Assembly: GCA_963662175.1 (NCBI GenBank)
Contig: OY759221.1
Span: 17,264,027-17,328,026, forward strand
DNA from: Aradus depressus
Lineage: Eukaryota; Arthropoda; Insecta; Hemiptera; Aradidae
Direction: 5' to 3'
DNA length: 64,000 bases
The notes under the pieces were generated by a model that did no database searches, was not told the DNA's origin, and worked only from the letters and a program-made list of their open reading frames with translations. Positions 1 through 11,517 of the stretch are shown here, one piece after another. Positions within the stretch are counted from its first letter, which is position 1. Every line of letters begins with the position of its first letter. The position numbers and the translations under genes are program-made.

Positions 1-375
1 TCGTTAGACACACAGACTTTTTTTTTCTTTTTCATATTTAGAATCTAGATATCGGAAAACTCCGCATCGAATTTTTGCCCGATTATATCCCCCCCCCCCC
101 CCCCCCCCCCTCTTTAGGCTAAAAATCAGTAGTTGTAGTCCTTACATAAGGACTTGTGAATTCTCATTACATCGGCAGTTATTGGGATTTTTCAGTTGAG
201 CCCTCTCTCTGATCCCCCGGTTACCTTCGGCCGATTCCGTGAAAATTAATCCATATCGACTTATTGGGCTTTGAATTTAGATATGAAATTTTGTGTCGAT
301 AGGTTCATTACAACGGCAGTTATTAGAGTGTATTTGTTAAGCCTCCCGGTAATCCCTCCCCAATAACATTACAAC
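1..375 (-). repeat. Rep-A fragment
   Basis: This stretch contains the Rep-A internal modules (cattcattacatcggcagtt, then C-rich tracts, then ggccgattccg) and the subterminal words actccgcatcgaattttt and ccgattatat. The order is scrambled relative to better copies such as 51003-51457, so it is probably two overlapping or rearranged copies. Confidence 0.7.
89..110. repeat. poly-C tract
   Basis: A run of about 22 C sits inside Rep-A where other copies have a short C-rich stretch. The exact length is likely uncertain in any assembly. Confidence 0.9.
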
Positions 376-552
376 ACGGATTCCAGTTTCTCAGAATGAC
401 ATATTTTATTTTTCTCTCAAAACAGAAGAGAAATAGCCAATAAGAGTCATGTTATTAATGATTCCTTCTTAATTGGAAACAGACAGAGAATCAGGATTTC
501 TTCTAACTTAGATCTGGAAAAATATCTTCTTCTTGAGGTTCAAATGTAATTG

Positions 553-785
553 TGTTAGTTATTGTGACTCATGCCCGGGCTTTAACTACGAGATCATATC
601 GCCTACTACCGTCGCAGTACAGAGGGGTCCTTATCGAGTGCCTGATATCGTACAGGCTCAGGGACCATCGCTCAAGGTATTTTCTACCGCCCAGATAAAA
701 GAAGCTAATAGTCTCGGCTGGGTTCTGAACCCGCGATCTTTAGCTCAATAGGCAAGCACGCTAAGTTTGAGCTAACGGCGCTCTC
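553..785 (-). mobile_element. SINE-A copy, diverged
   Basis: Reverse-strand copy of the tRNA-derived SINE. The 3' end reads gttagttattgtgactcatg, which is the ATAACTAAC tail type. The body is internally shortened, and the degraded head lies near 730-785. The B-box region reads gggttctgaacccg on the plus strand. Confidence 0.85.
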
Positions 786-978
786 TGGAATCACTCGTTG
801 TCACACTTATTGACAGGCGCTTGCGATGTACAAAAATCACACTAATTACATAATGTTTTTACTTTTTTAAACCTTTAGTACCCGAGATCGAGTAATCAAC
901 GGAATTTCACCGTCCATGAACTAAACACAAGATGATATCTGTCTATAATTGGAATTTTGTGAGTCCTACATGTCATTG

Positions 979-1166
979 TTTTTGGCTTTATGTACGATGC
1001 ATATTAGCCATGTATTATCTAGTTATTCACGACATCCATGGCAACGGGAGGGAGTTCTATTTACGAAATAAAATTCACTCCCGGATGGGATTCGAATCCG
1101 CAAACCATGGTGAGACCATGCGACCAAAGCCCTACGCTCTATCCCGCATGGCCACCATGGTCCCCT
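979..1166 (-). mobile_element. SINE-B copy
   Basis: Reverse-strand tRNA-like SINE. The B-box complement gggattcgaatcc is visible, with catggtgagaccatgcgacc and the head ccgcatggccaccatgg. It matches the copies at 35092-35281 and 60098-60282. Confidence 0.85.
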
Positions 1167-1474
1167 ATATATTGTTGTTAGAGAAAGCAATTATTGAGAC
1201 ACTGTGCACGTTGGTCCTACTTCAAATTTGAAAATAAATGTTTACATGTTTTGTAATATGAGAAGTTTTCACATAAATCACGTAGAAAAAAAGAGAAATG
1301 ATATATGACATGCAAGGAATAGACGATGAAGCGCTCCAGTGATCTGTCTGAAATTACGATATAATGCATTGATATCGATACGAGTAATATGTATCAAGTT
1401 TCAGTCTTCTATCTCTACTAGAAATGACTGAAAAAGCAATCGGCAGATTTGACGTCACCAAACCGAGTTAACAA
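1167..1474. other. unassigned AT-rich sequence
   Basis: I see no coding potential and no match to the other repeats in the window. Confidence 0.5.
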
Positions 1475-1603
1475 ATTTCGTCGATGAATCAACTGCAACG
1501 TGCTTCCCCAACACGATTTAATCCATTAAATGTTCGCTCTCACACCGAAAAATAATCAACAATTTTGGCTAAATATCAATTTTCATTACATCGGCAGTTT
1601 TCA
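1475..1603 (-). repeat. Rep-A fragment
   Basis: Reads from the cgtcgatgaatcaactgcaa terminus through cttccccaacacgattt to tcattacatcggcag, where a SINE-A copy interrupts it. Confidence 0.75.
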
Positions 1604-1750
1604 AGGGTAAATAAAAATTTAGGAAAGGCAAAATTTAGAAATCCCATAGTAGAATTGGGCTTATGTCCTCCAAAGCGACGAAAGAGCGCTCTGGTAGTAG
1701 GCAATATGACCTCGTAGGTAAAACCCGGCCATGAATTACTATAACTATCT
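1604..1750 (+). mobile_element. SINE-A copy, 5'-truncated
   Basis: Only the 3' half is present, from the aataaaaatttag segment through agcgctctggtagtaggc to a tail related to ATAACTA. The tRNA-derived head is missing, as expected for incomplete reverse transcription. Confidence 0.85.
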
Positions 1751-1786
1751 TTAAGTTGTCATAACAAAGCATGTTTATTTATAGAA

Positions 1787-1787
<1 letters not shown>

Positions 1788-1838
<51 letters not shown>
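1788..1838. repeat. (AT)n microsatellite
   Basis: An uninterrupted AT dinucleotide array of about 40 bp, with a short ATATAC lead-in. Confidence 0.95.
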
Positions 1839-1841
<3 letters not shown>

Positions 1842-2244
1842 CCTGCAGATTTGAGGATGTTGCAGGACTGGTTGCATCGGTATTTATTGCAGTGTAGAAG
1901 GGCTCCTGAACCAATGCAGGAGATTGGAATGTTATATACTAATGGTCCTTCGGTTTCCACCCAGGGTTATATTCCACCCTTCAACATGATAACATCCCTC
2001 GTCCAACCCTCCCCACTATTATAGATCAAAATTTGCAAACATCCTCTTTTCCAAGTTTTTTTTTTCTGCCGCCTCGAATTCCAAACTATTGAGAAACATT
2101 ACGACTAAAAAACATTGATGAAACATTGCCCAGCCAGTATATATACTAAATATCAAAATAGCACATCCAGGCTGAAACAACAACGACTACACTTTTAAGT
2201 TCTGGGGAAATACAGGACTAGGCGGACAAATACAAAAAAAATGT
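1839..2244. other. unassigned sequence
   Basis: Mixed-composition sequence without a usable ORF. No repeat family that I could match elsewhere in the window. Confidence 0.5.
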
Positions 2245-3500
2245 ATTTATAAATAAAATGGTAATAGGATACGTCATAAGAATATATCCATTAAGATAGC
2301 TTATAGATTAGATACATAAAGAGATATTAACTCTCAACCGACTGACACACACGGATAAGAATTAACAATACTAGGTACTAAAAAATAAAATGAAATTAAT
2401 AAATAAATACTCGAAAATATCAGTACAAAAATAATAATATCATACAGTAGATAAATAAAGTGTATAATAAATTCTGTAGATAAATGTTTCATTTCATTAA
2501 AGCCTTTTTCACGACGTAGCCTTCCTCAGGTCACAATATGCCAAATATAGAAAGAAAGGAAACAAAATAATAATTATAATAAAATAATAACTAATGAAAG
2601 AAATTAATAAAAGTACTTAAAAGAAAAAAACAATTTTTTATGTACGCTCCATTATTTATTTATATATACGCGTATTTTCCTCTATTCATTGGTCTACCGT
2701 CTTTACGTATTTTATCTGAAGTTGGATATAATTGTTTATTCATTACACTTTCGCTTATATATTTCGTACCAAATCCAATAGCTCCAAGTATAGAATGCCA
2801 ATTCTCAGTTTCCACTACATTATTCGCAAAAGCTTTAATAGCTTCCTTATCTGCTGCCTGAATATCTTTAAATGATACAGCTGCATCATATAATATATCA
2901 TGACCATCTGCAATTGTATCATCGTCATCTACTGTTGGCAAACTATAGTTTGATATACCTGGATCGAAATATGTGTAGACCACACTACCTGATATAGGCG
3001 TAGATGAATACCGCGATCGTCATCACTAGTCTCAGAATCTGACATAAGTACATACCGGGCGAAACTTCACTAGGGAGCGAAGAAAGAAATCAACTTCATT
3101 AAAAATATACAAAGCGACAATGCCGCAAATAGTATATAATTAATAAAAAATAATAATTAAAACGTAGCTTCGACACATAGAGAGAACAACTTTGGAGGAA
3201 CTCCGCCAAAAAAATAAAAATGAAAGCTATGTATCAGATAATGTTTAATATGAAACACGATTTTTTATTATGGTTATTTTATTATTTATGAACAATGAGA
3301 ACAAAATTCCGTTCCCGTATAGAGGGTTTCCTCTAACATAAACATTTTTAGTTGAAGTTTAAATTTGTTATTGTTTCCATTCTTTTCAAGAAGTGGGAAA
3401 GGGCATTAATTTATTTAGTAATTATACTTTTCCCAAAAAGACAGTAGCAATGTTTAATTATTCGAAAATCGTCTTTCTTCCTGGTATCGTAATCATAACT
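2245..3500 (+). mobile_element. Rep-E retroelement-like repeat carrying a capsid-like ORF
   Basis: The left half (about 2245-2560) is shared with 26638-26985 and with the reverse strand of 49260-49870. The right half (about 3190-3500) is shared with 47600-48000, with the reverse strand of 49000-49150, and with part of 53836-54330. On the minus strand near 2500-2530 the words CTGAGGA and GAAA occur in hammerhead-like order. Copies that appear both as direct and inverted half-elements recall Penelope-like elements, but no reverse transcriptase is visible. The segment 2640-3110 is absent from the copy at 49000-49870. Confidence 0.55.
2660..3045 (-). pseudogene. parvovirus (densovirus) VP1-like PLA2 domain relic
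   Basis: A minus-strand frame of about 107 codons (2660-2983) ends in a normal stop. It extends upstream to an ATG at 3043-3045 if one frameshift near 3010 is allowed. It contains YFDPG, resembling the calcium-loop Y-x-G-P-G of parvoviral phospholipase A2 but with D for the first G. This is followed by an acidic spacer and ADGHDILYDAA, matching the catalytic HDxxY motif. Next come QAADKEAIKAF and an IGAIGFGTKY-like segment, as in the region after PLA2 in densovirus VP1. In these viruses the domain acts in leaving the endosome. The frameshift and changed calcium loop argue for a dead endogenous copy. A PLA2-like domain from another mobile element is the main alternative. Confidence 0.55.
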
Positions 3501-3979
3501 ACTTATTTCGTATAACTGGAGAAGTAAAAATGATGAATGTCTTCATTGTATGGAGAAAGTACAAATAGGTTGAGACTGACAAGGTAACGTTTTGAACCTA
3601 CAAGATAGGACCAAACACGATGGAGATCGTATCACACCTCTATTAGAGAACTCTATATCGTATAGACCGCCGTGTAGTCTAGTCCTTAATAGATTTTTTA
3701 TTTATTATAAAATAACCGGTTCTCCTTGATTTGATCAATATTTCAATCCTAGCAATTATATAACAATAAATATTAAAGCCATAAATAAATATTTGTGCCT
3801 ACTGGTCACATCAAAGACTTTTCAAAAGCAAGCCGACTCAAATTAATAGTTGTCATTTTTTCTCCGTCTATGTGTATACTTAATTCATCAATTATACCCG
3901 CCCAGAAAGAATTATAAACATGAATTTACATAAAGAAATAAAATAAAATGAAACTGTAAGCATTTTTAATTATTATTGT
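3501..3979. other. unassigned sequence
   Basis: AT-rich with short low-complexity runs. No ORF or recognised repeat. Confidence 0.5.
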
Positions 3980-4425
3980 AGAAAAATCGTCGGTGAATCA
4001 CCGGCTATATACATGCCCAATACGAGTTAATCAATTAAATTTTCGCTCTTCCTCCAAAGCCAATCGATTGTTTGAGCTAAAACTCAATATCTTCTGAATC
4101 CTTGTGTAAATTAACCTACCATAACATTTAGTAAACCTAAATTTTGTGTCGATACATTCGATTCATTGAAAAGAACTAGGGTATTTGAGTCGAGCCCCCC
4201 TCCCTTCGACCCATGCCATCCTTACGGGGTTTTGAATTTAAATATATAATTTATTGCCGATACATTCAATACATTGGCAGTTATTGGGGTTTTTGAGTTG
4301 AGCCCCCCCTCCGATCCCCCCTCCCATTCGTTAGATTCCGCAGAGGCTTCCTTATAAAGAAGGATGGATAAAGTGCAGTCAATTTACATACGAAATTTCG
4401 TATCAATTCATTATCGTTATCTACA
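3980..4425 (-). repeat. Rep-A copy
   Basis: Begins with the small palindrome cggtgaatcaccg and the gagttaatcaattaa terminus. It then runs through two gataca-ttca-ttac modules and the cccccctccgatcccc tract. The far palindromic end is missing. Confidence 0.8.
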
Positions 4426-4540
4426 CAAAAGTGGTTGGTATAAGAAATTCATAGAATGGCTACATCGCATGTATTTTTTTTCTTCATTTTTTAAACATTT
4501 TCAATAAAAAACTTATAATAATAAAATCACAATTTCAATA

Positions 4541-4866
4541 TAGGTTAGGTTAGGGCTTTAACTACGAGGTCATATCGCCTACTACCAGAGCGCTCTTTCG
4601 TCACTCTGGTGGACATGAGCCCGACTCTACTGTGGGAATCCTAAATTTTACCTACCATAAATTTTTATTCACTTAGGGCAGGGGTCATTAACTGAGTACA
4701 TGACATCGTATAGGCTCTGGACCATCGCTTAACGTCCCATCCGAAGGACGGCGTGCTTAATTTTACCTCCCAGATAAAATAAACTAAGGGCCTCGGTCGG
4801 GTTTCGAATCCACGTTCTTGAGCTCAGAAGCCAAAAACGTATCCCACTGAGCTACCGGCGCCCTCC
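4541..4866 (-). mobile_element. SINE-A copy
   Basis: Nearly full length, with the (TTAGG)n-type tail at 4541-4554 and the head complement gctaccggcgccctc at the right. The flanks atttcaatata and attttcaacatata are a plausible diverged TSD. Confidence 0.92.
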
Positions 4867-5436
4867 ATTTTCAACATATATATAATAACGAATGTTTTGA
4901 TATGGCTATTCGTTATACGAGCAAACATCTAAAAACATGAATACGATGTCCTGCGAAAAATCGTATCTCAAATAAAATGTGACTTTCAGTTTTTTCTGCA
5001 ACATTGGGTTGCACTTCTGATAGAAGAGATTTTTGATTACGTCATACCAATAACGATAAACAGGTAATTCAAACGTTGCATGTGACGTGCGGAACTTGGC
5101 AAGAGAAAGCGGCTATATCGCAACTGACTCCAACCCATCTTTTCAACGGTTTGAGGGACATGACATTAATTCGTTTCAATAAATAGTAATTTTAAAGAAA
5201 TCCTAAGGTATTTTCTACTGGATAAAGTGCAGTCAATGAGTTGAAAATTGAAATCAGTTGCGTGACTTTTGACTCTTCGTGTTTAGGACAATTGGAACAA
5301 GAAAACTGTTTTCAGGAGCAAAAGTTAATAGAAAAAAAGAAAATTAATTCAGGGTCCAAAGGGTGACATGTTGTCAGGAAGGAGGCAGGAAGTGGAAAAT
5401 TATATTTGACTCTTTGGCTGTTTTTTATTTGTTTAC
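4867..5436. other. unassigned sequence
   Basis: No coding signal. The word ggataaagtgcagtcaat occurs at about 5219 and also at about 4366 inside Rep-A, so some of this may be old repeat. Confidence 0.5.
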
Positions 5437-6331
5437 TTCCCTAGCTATACCAGGCTCAAATATTCGATGTTGAGTTTTCAACGGAATTTCATGTTTTCCG
5501 ACCTCTAAAATATGAAAAAAAAGTCTGTGTGTCTGTGAACGAGATAACACACACGACACAAAATATTATTTGTGTATCCAGAACCCCATAAGGATGACAC
5601 CTATCGATTTTCAGCTAAAACGGACAAATGGAAAGGGTGGATTGGGGGGAGGTTACACAAAAAATGTTAAAAGCCGTCTTAGTGAATGCATAACTCTAAA
5701 TTTCATGTGTAATTTCAATTTCCCATATGGAGGACACCAATTAATTTTCCGCAGAATCTGAAGGATTAGAGGGGGGTTAACTCAGAAATCGACAAGAATG
5801 TGTTATATTTATCGAGAAGTCCATGAGGAACGCACTTATTGATTTTCAGCCAAACCGACCAAATGGAAGACGAAGAAGAGTAGGGCCGAAGTCGAAAACC
5901 CAAATATTATATTATAACTACCGATATAATGAATGTATTAACATGAAATTTCATATCTAAATTCAAAACCCCATAAGGATGAATGCTATAAGTTTTCCAC
6001 GAAATTTACTGATAGTTAGAGGGGTCAACTCAAAATCTCATTATCTCAAGATAGAATGACCCACAAGAAATGTGTTATATTTATGGAGAACCATGGGGTT
6101 CTATGGAAGGAATACACCTAATGGTTTTCAGCCAAATCGACCAAAGGGAAGAGAGGGTACAAGGGGGGGGTTCAAGTCAAAAAAGCTACCTGTAATGTAT
6201 GTTTCGACACAACATTTAAGAAGAGGATTCAGAATATGTAAGTCATCTACATATTGATTTTTACCCCAAACGGTCCATTAGTTTTGGAAGGAGAGACAAC
6301 TTAATTGATCTGGGGAAGTAGATTTCGGCGT
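5437..6331 (+). repeat. Rep-A copy, long
   Basis: One of the most complete copies. It starts acttccctagctata, continues with gagttttcaacggaatttca and gtctgtgtgtctgtgaac, and has several repeats of the accccataaggatgacacc plus cagccaaat module. It ends in tgatctggggaagta. Short ORFs inside it are not conserved between modules. Confidence 0.85.
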
Positions 6332-6779
6332 TTTTTGCCATTAATTTGGCAAATGCCTAATCACATGCCATGTGACGCCTCATGAAAGGAAGGGTGCCTG
6401 GATTAAGATCATAAGACAGACAGGGACAAGGAAAGGCATCAAAGCGACGGACTCATGGCTAAAACAACACTAATCACTAGAGAGGGGAGGAAGGGTTCTT
6501 AAGGGGTGTGTCGGCTCACATCAAAGACTATCACTTAAGGGCTAAAAAAAAATATATGAAAAACCTCCCCAAGTACCTCGCCCCAAGGCTTGGAGCGTTA
6601 GAATTAATTAATAAAGGTGCCTGGCTTCCCTACCATTAAGGGTACCTGGTCTTGAATTACCCCACCGTACTCCCTTCAAACTATAAGGGTGGTTCTGGGA
6701 CTAGGCGATGAGATTATACTCCAAACTAAATCTCATAACCTCATGGGACAACAGGCTAAGTTGAGAAACGCGAACAGCA
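6332..6779. other. unassigned GC-moderate sequence
   Basis: No cloverleaf, ORF or known repeat recognised. It may belong to an untranslated part of a decayed retrotransposon. Confidence 0.4.
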
Positions 6780-7068
6780 CAAAAAAAGTTGTCGATGAAT
6801 CACCAGCAATATACTTCCCCAGAACGAATTATTTATCTTTTCGCTCCCCCTCCAAAACCAGTAGCCCCTTTGAGCAGCTTCTAAATCTGTATGTTAAATT
6901 TTGTGTCGATATATTCATTACAACAGTTATTTTTGAGTTGAGCCCCATCCCCCGAACCGCCTTTTCCCTTAGGCCGATTTTGCTGAAATTTACCAAATAT
7001 TGTCCTCATGTGATTTTGACTTGAAATTTCATGTCGATACATTCATTACATCAGCAGTTATTGAATTG

Positions 7069-7648
7069 TTTGTATAATAATGGATAATGTATACACCCTT
7101 AATCCCCAGGAACTTTGTACAATCTGCAATAAAAATGAATTGGAAGACGTATACCACCTGTTAATATACTGTCCGATATACTCCCCCATTAGAAGCCACT
7201 TCCTGCCTCAGAGTATCAGTATAAACCGATCAAACTTTCATACATTACTCCTGGCCCATTATAAGAATGATATCTCAAACATTCTTTATTATTAGATCAG
7301 CGCTCTGAAACTTAGAGCATTAATTGTTAACGAATAATGTATTTCAACTTACATATTATATTGATATACAATATCTACATCCCCACTCCATATTTACTGT
7401 CTTTGTTGCATTATTATTATTTATTTGTAATTACCTATTTTATTTATACTTTTATTTATTTATTTATGTTATTTAGTTTGTAAAGGTTCCTTTAATATGT
7501 CATTGTTTTATATATGTATTCTTTTATATGTGTCATTATTATGTTAATATTGTAAAAGTAATGGTCACTGACTCCATTGTATAGGGGTGATCCCTTTAAA
7601 CAATAAAAAAAAAATTATTATTAATTATTATTATTATTATTATATTAG
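7069..7648 (+). mobile_element. 5'-truncated non-LTR retrotransposon
   Basis: A C-terminal coding remnant is followed by an AT-rich 3' UTR and an A-rich tail (aataaaaaaaaaatt, then ATT repeats), all inside Rep-A. A TSD is hard to define because the tail grades into ATT repeats. Confidence 0.75.
7080..7337 (+). pseudogene. LINE reverse-transcriptase polyprotein C-terminus
   Basis: Encodes the zinc-binding region found after the reverse transcriptase in many non-LTR elements: LCTICNKNELEDVYHLLIYC gives C-x2-C ... H-x4-C, followed by PIYSPIR. A stop codon after ILYY (at 7293-7295) interrupts the frame. The following codons read ISALKLRALIVNE before the natural stop at 7337, so the copy is dead. 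The same domain occurs at 36569-37229 with different sequence. Confidence 0.8.
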
Positions 7649-8049
7649 ATTTTTTGCCGATTCCGCTGAAAATTAATTAGTGTTGTTATTATTGAATTTT
7701 GAAATTACATATAAAATTTTGTGTTGATACATTCATTAGAATGGCAGTTATCAGAGTCTTAGTGTTAAGCCTCCCCCCCTAATCCATCCTTTCCCTTTGG
7801 TCAATTTGGCTTAAAATCAATAGGTGTCGTCCTTAGAGGATTCTAAATACATATAAAAAATTTCGTGTTGCAACTTTCATTTTATATTGGCACTTATTAT
7901 AGTCTTGGTGTTAAGCCTCCCCCTTATCCCTAGTTCTCTTAGATCAATTTAGCTAAAAATTAATAAGTATTGTTCTTGGAAGGTTATTATATAATTACGT
8001 GTAGTTAAATTCATTCAATTGGCAGTTATTGTGCTACAACTGCCAAAAT

Positions 8050-8160
8050 TTGGTATGAGGATTTATGATTTTTAGTCCAAACGGTTCATTAATTTTGGAG
8101 AGAGAGCAAACATTTATTTGATTAATTCGTGCTGGGGATGTACACTGCTGGTTATTCTGC
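8050..8160 (+). repeat. Rep-A fragment
   Basis: 3' terminal part in the plus orientation: tttttagtccaaacggttca through ttgattaattcgtgctgggg. It abuts the inverted copy ending at 8040. Confidence 0.8.
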
Positions 8161-8596
8161 ACTTTTTTTTATTATGTTACTGCAAGTATTAATTAAAAAG
8201 AGAGTTTAATTTTCAAAATGGCTCTTTATAGATTGAATTGGTTTTCATTTTGAGGAACAGAGTGCTTTTAACCATACTAAAACAGGAGTGAATTGGCTCG
8301 AATTCAAACTTTGTCACCAATCTCTCCTTCAATGTTCCTGAGTTATTTTAACAAAAAATTTAATATTAATAATCGATTAGAATTATTATTATGGAAAACA
8401 CAATTGAAAAAGGTAACTACAAAAATAAATAATTAGCCTCAATTCATGAGTACAGAAAAATATTGTACATTCGGTCTTGAATGAGGTTACATGTGGCGGA
8501 TGCAGTTTCGGAAGCCTTCCTTTTTAAAAAGCCCTCTCAGAAATTTTTTGAGGGAATAATTTTGAATGAGGTTAGGTGGGGTAGGGAAGATGTAAA
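8161..8596. other. unassigned sequence
   Basis: AT-rich. Nothing recognised. Confidence 0.5.
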
Positions 8597-8941
8597 GTTA
8601 GGTTAGGTTTTATGACTCATGCCCGGGCTTTAACTGCGAGGTCGTATCGCCTACTACCAGAGCGCTCTTTCGTCACTCTCGTGGACATGAGCCCGACTCT
8701 ACTGTGGGAGTCCTAAATTTTTCCTAACCTAAATTTTTATTGACCTAGGGTAGGGGACTTTAACTAGTACCTGACATCGTACATGCTCGGGACCATCGCT
8801 TAACGACCCGTCCGAAGGATGGCTTGCTTAAGTTTATTTTACCTCCCAGATAAAATGACCTAAGGGCCTCGGTCGGGTTTCGAACCCACGATATTGAGCT
8901 CAGAAGACAAACACGCATACCACTGAGCTACCGGCGCCCTC
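8597..8941 (-). mobile_element. SINE-A copy, full length
   Basis: Full-length reverse-strand copy with two TTAGG units at the tail. The B-box complement gggtttcgaaccc and the head gctaccggcgccc are both intact. No clear TSD seen. Confidence 0.95.
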
Positions 8942-8949
8942 AATATTAC

Positions 8950-9177
8950 TAGATCTTATCCCTTATCGTACTCCTCCATATATTTATCGGATTTTGTGAT
9001 GATTGACAATACAGTTATAATAGATTTATTATGAATAAAATTGCTTTGATGATTCACTGGAGGATTAAACATCATTGCAATTATAAATGTATAAATAAAT
9101 TAATTATTTACAAGTCGTTATAATATGAAATAAATAAATAAAAAAATAAATATAGAGAGGAGTACGATAAGATCCTA
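8950..9177. mobile_element. small inverted-repeat element (MITE-like)
   Basis: The left arm agatcttatcccttatcgta (8951-8970) and following ctcctccatata match the reverse complement of 9151-9177 (gaggagtacgataagatcc). The AT-rich centre has no ORF. It directly abuts the SINE-A head, so the true boundary and TSD are unclear. Confidence 0.5.
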
Positions 9178-9227
9178 TATATTTAAAAAAATAAATAAAA
9201 ACATAAAAATAAAAAAAATAAAAAAAA

Positions 9228-9440
9228 AATCAGTGAATCATCGCATATGTACTTCCCCAGCAAGAATTAATAAATCAATTTTTCGCCACCCTTCAAAGTC
9301 AATTGAGTGATTAGACTAAAACTCAATATCTGATTTACATAGTGGTTTTTAAATCCTCATAAGAAATTTTGTATTGATGAATTAATTATATCGATGAAAG
9401 ATTATGCGACTTTATGGGGTTTTGAATTTAAAATAGTATA
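9228..9440 (-). repeat. Rep-A fragment
   Basis: Starts at the cagtgaatcatcgcatatg terminus with cttccccagcaagaattaat and contains one internal module before losing similarity. Confidence 0.75.
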
Positions 9441-10109
9441 TTATTGATACATAACTCATCAATTTATCATAGTTATGTAGTATTAATAAGATTATGTGTA
9501 ATACGATAAATACTCACCCCTTAATGATATATTACATAGGGGTTGGGCCACCCATATGGACAGGGAACACACTTTTTTTTAGTTATCTTTTTACCTAGCT
9601 GTATTAAGACATCACATAATGGAGTCCTAAAAAAAGGGTTGGACTCACTATTAGCTTGAAAAATTCTCTAAAAAAAAACTATATTATTATACTAGTGTAT
9701 CCATAAATTATGTTACGCCATTTTCGAACATTTTTGACCCCTCCCGTCCAAAAACGTTTTGATTGTTTTAAAAGAAAAAATATTAGAATCTTTACACATA
9801 ACAAAACCAGAAAAAATTGATTTTGTATGTCATTACAAGTGAGACTCTAATAAACTAAATTGTACTTACGCTGAAACACAGGATAAAAGGAATGTTGCGT
9901 TTATTTTTGATGATTTGTTTTAAAAAAATGGAAGCTTTGCATTTCTAACCGTTTGATTTTAACAGTTTTTCGCCCTTTGCCAAAATTTGCTTAACATTGA
10001 CTTAGCAGGGTTTGCATCTGGGCGACACACATGTAACATCCTTATAGAGTCCAGACTAAGACCACGCGGTTTTGGAACGAAACACAAAAAATGAGGACTA
10101 GATGTGTAA
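9441..10109. other. unassigned sequence
   Basis: No ORF or repeat family recognised. Composition is AT-rich. Confidence 0.5.
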
Positions 10110-10460
10110 TGTTTTATTGGATTTTTATTAAATTTCATAAGTGTAGCTTTCTCATAAGTTCGTTTGAAATTTAGGCTATGTGGCGTTCCGAAAGTTTGCA
10201 CGGTTGTGGACGGAGCAAACGGAATAACATAAAATTATACAATTTTGAGGAGAGAAGGGGTTAGTGAACTGAGCCAGCACATAAAATGGCAGCTGTTGAA
10301 ATGAATGGATTTTTATGAAAATTCATACACAGCATTCTCATAAGCTCGTTCAAAAAGTAATGTATGTGACGTTCCAAAATCTTTTATGACTGTGGACGGG
10401 GCAAATAATTTTCATAAAATTATATAATTTTGAACGAGAGGAGGGGTTTGTGAACTGGGC
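10110..10460. repeat. two diverged tandem units, period about 188 bp
   Basis: Two units share ggatttttat ... ctcataag(t/c)tcgtt ... gtggcgttcc or gtgacgttcc ... tgtggacggrgcaaa ... aattttgargagag ... gaactg. They are clearly related but diverged. Function unknown; no intact frame crosses them. Confidence 0.65.
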
Positions 10461-10762
10461 AAATATCATATTAATCATATTTTCGGTTTCAAACATAGGC
10501 TGAACAATAATCACCTGAACAATTGTCTGAAAATTTCAGCTTGCCAGCTTATCTGAAACTGGCTGGTATCTATATGTTGAGAATTATCTAATCTAGGACA
10601 TGTGCAGCTGAACATTTTATTTCTGCCGAGGGGAGGGCGGGTAAATGACTAACCACTTCTACGAACTCAAAATTATTGAAAATTTCATAGTTTCTAAAAT
10701 TATCTAACTTGAACGTTACTAACTTCGGGGGCTATGGTGGCCGTGCAGGCTAGAGCGTAGGG

Positions 10763-11517
10763 CATATGTGGGCAACAACCGGCCCGCGGGCCGGATCCGG
10801 CCCGCTGTAAGATTTGGTCCGGCCCACGAGACATTTTGAAAAACCCAATTTAAAAAAAAATAATATTACACTACTTACACTCACTCCAAATTAGGAAGAT
10901 CGAGTAGGATGGGGTTTGTCGCTTGCTCCTGCGGAATCAAGTGAGCGAGCAAGGCGAGTGAGGAAAAATTCATGTCATCGCGTGTTTATACACGCTCGTA
11001 ATACCTCGAAGAAGACCATTTTCCGCGGCTTAGAAAATTCGCAAGAAGATTGATTTTTGTGTTTGGCAGTACTTATAAATGCGAACAGTTATTTTCAATG
11101 ATGAAAGTTAATAAATCAAAACATCGTACAAGGCTCACTGAAGATAATTTGGAAAATTCTTTACGTCTTTGTATCAGTGGAATTAATCCAAACATCAATG
11201 GATTAGTTTCCCAAATTCAAGCTCAAGTGTCTCATTGATTTCGGTGTCGCTACTTAACTTTCGTAGTTTGTAATAATTCCAAATTTCACGATTTAATTAT
11301 AATATTGTACCTATTTTTTTTCATTTCATTTTGTTATTTTAATAAATTGTATTATAATAACAGTGTCTTATTATTTCATGTCTGATATCTATCGCTAAAA
11401 ATTATGAACACTACTTTAAAGTCCGACGTTATTTTATTTTGAACCATCTACGCGGCCCGCGAACGTTTTTGCACACTAAAGTTTGGCCCGCAACATGTCA
11501 AAGGTTGCCCATACATG
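10763..11517 (+). mobile_element. hAT element, internally deleted
   Basis: Bounded by an exact 8-bp TSD, GCGTAGGG (10755-10762 and 11518-11525). The terminal inverted repeats are CATATGTGGGCAAC at the left and CATGTATGGGCAAC read inward from the right, each followed by GGCCCGC-rich subterminal sequence typical of hAT. The 755 bp retain only the transposase C-terminus. Confidence 0.93.
11002..11238 (+). pseudogene. hAT transposase C-terminal dimerisation region
   Basis: An open frame of about 78 codons starts inside the element without its own N-terminus. It reads HFPRLRKFARRLIFVFGSTY followed by KCEQLFSMMKVNKSKHRTRL. The CEQLFS segment is the hAT C-terminal signature (S-x-x-CEx-x-FS type) used for dimerisation. 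It most resembles the hAT group related to GTF2IRD2 and FAM200-type host proteins. The RNase-H-like catalytic core is deleted, so the element could move only in trans. Confidence 0.85.

Larger units (their letters stand above)
6780..8040 (-). repeat. Rep-A copy split by a LINE
   Basis: The left part (6780-7068) runs from the gtcgatgaatcacc terminus to catcagcagttattg. The right part (about 7650-8040) resumes at gccgattccgctgaaaatta, which follows that word in intact copies. The sequence between is a retrotransposon insertion. Confidence 0.8.

Noticed and set aside
3980..4425. Helitron end (hairpin cggtgaatcaccg)
   Set aside because: The hairpin is not followed by CTRR, and the family has inverted ends, which Helitrons lack.
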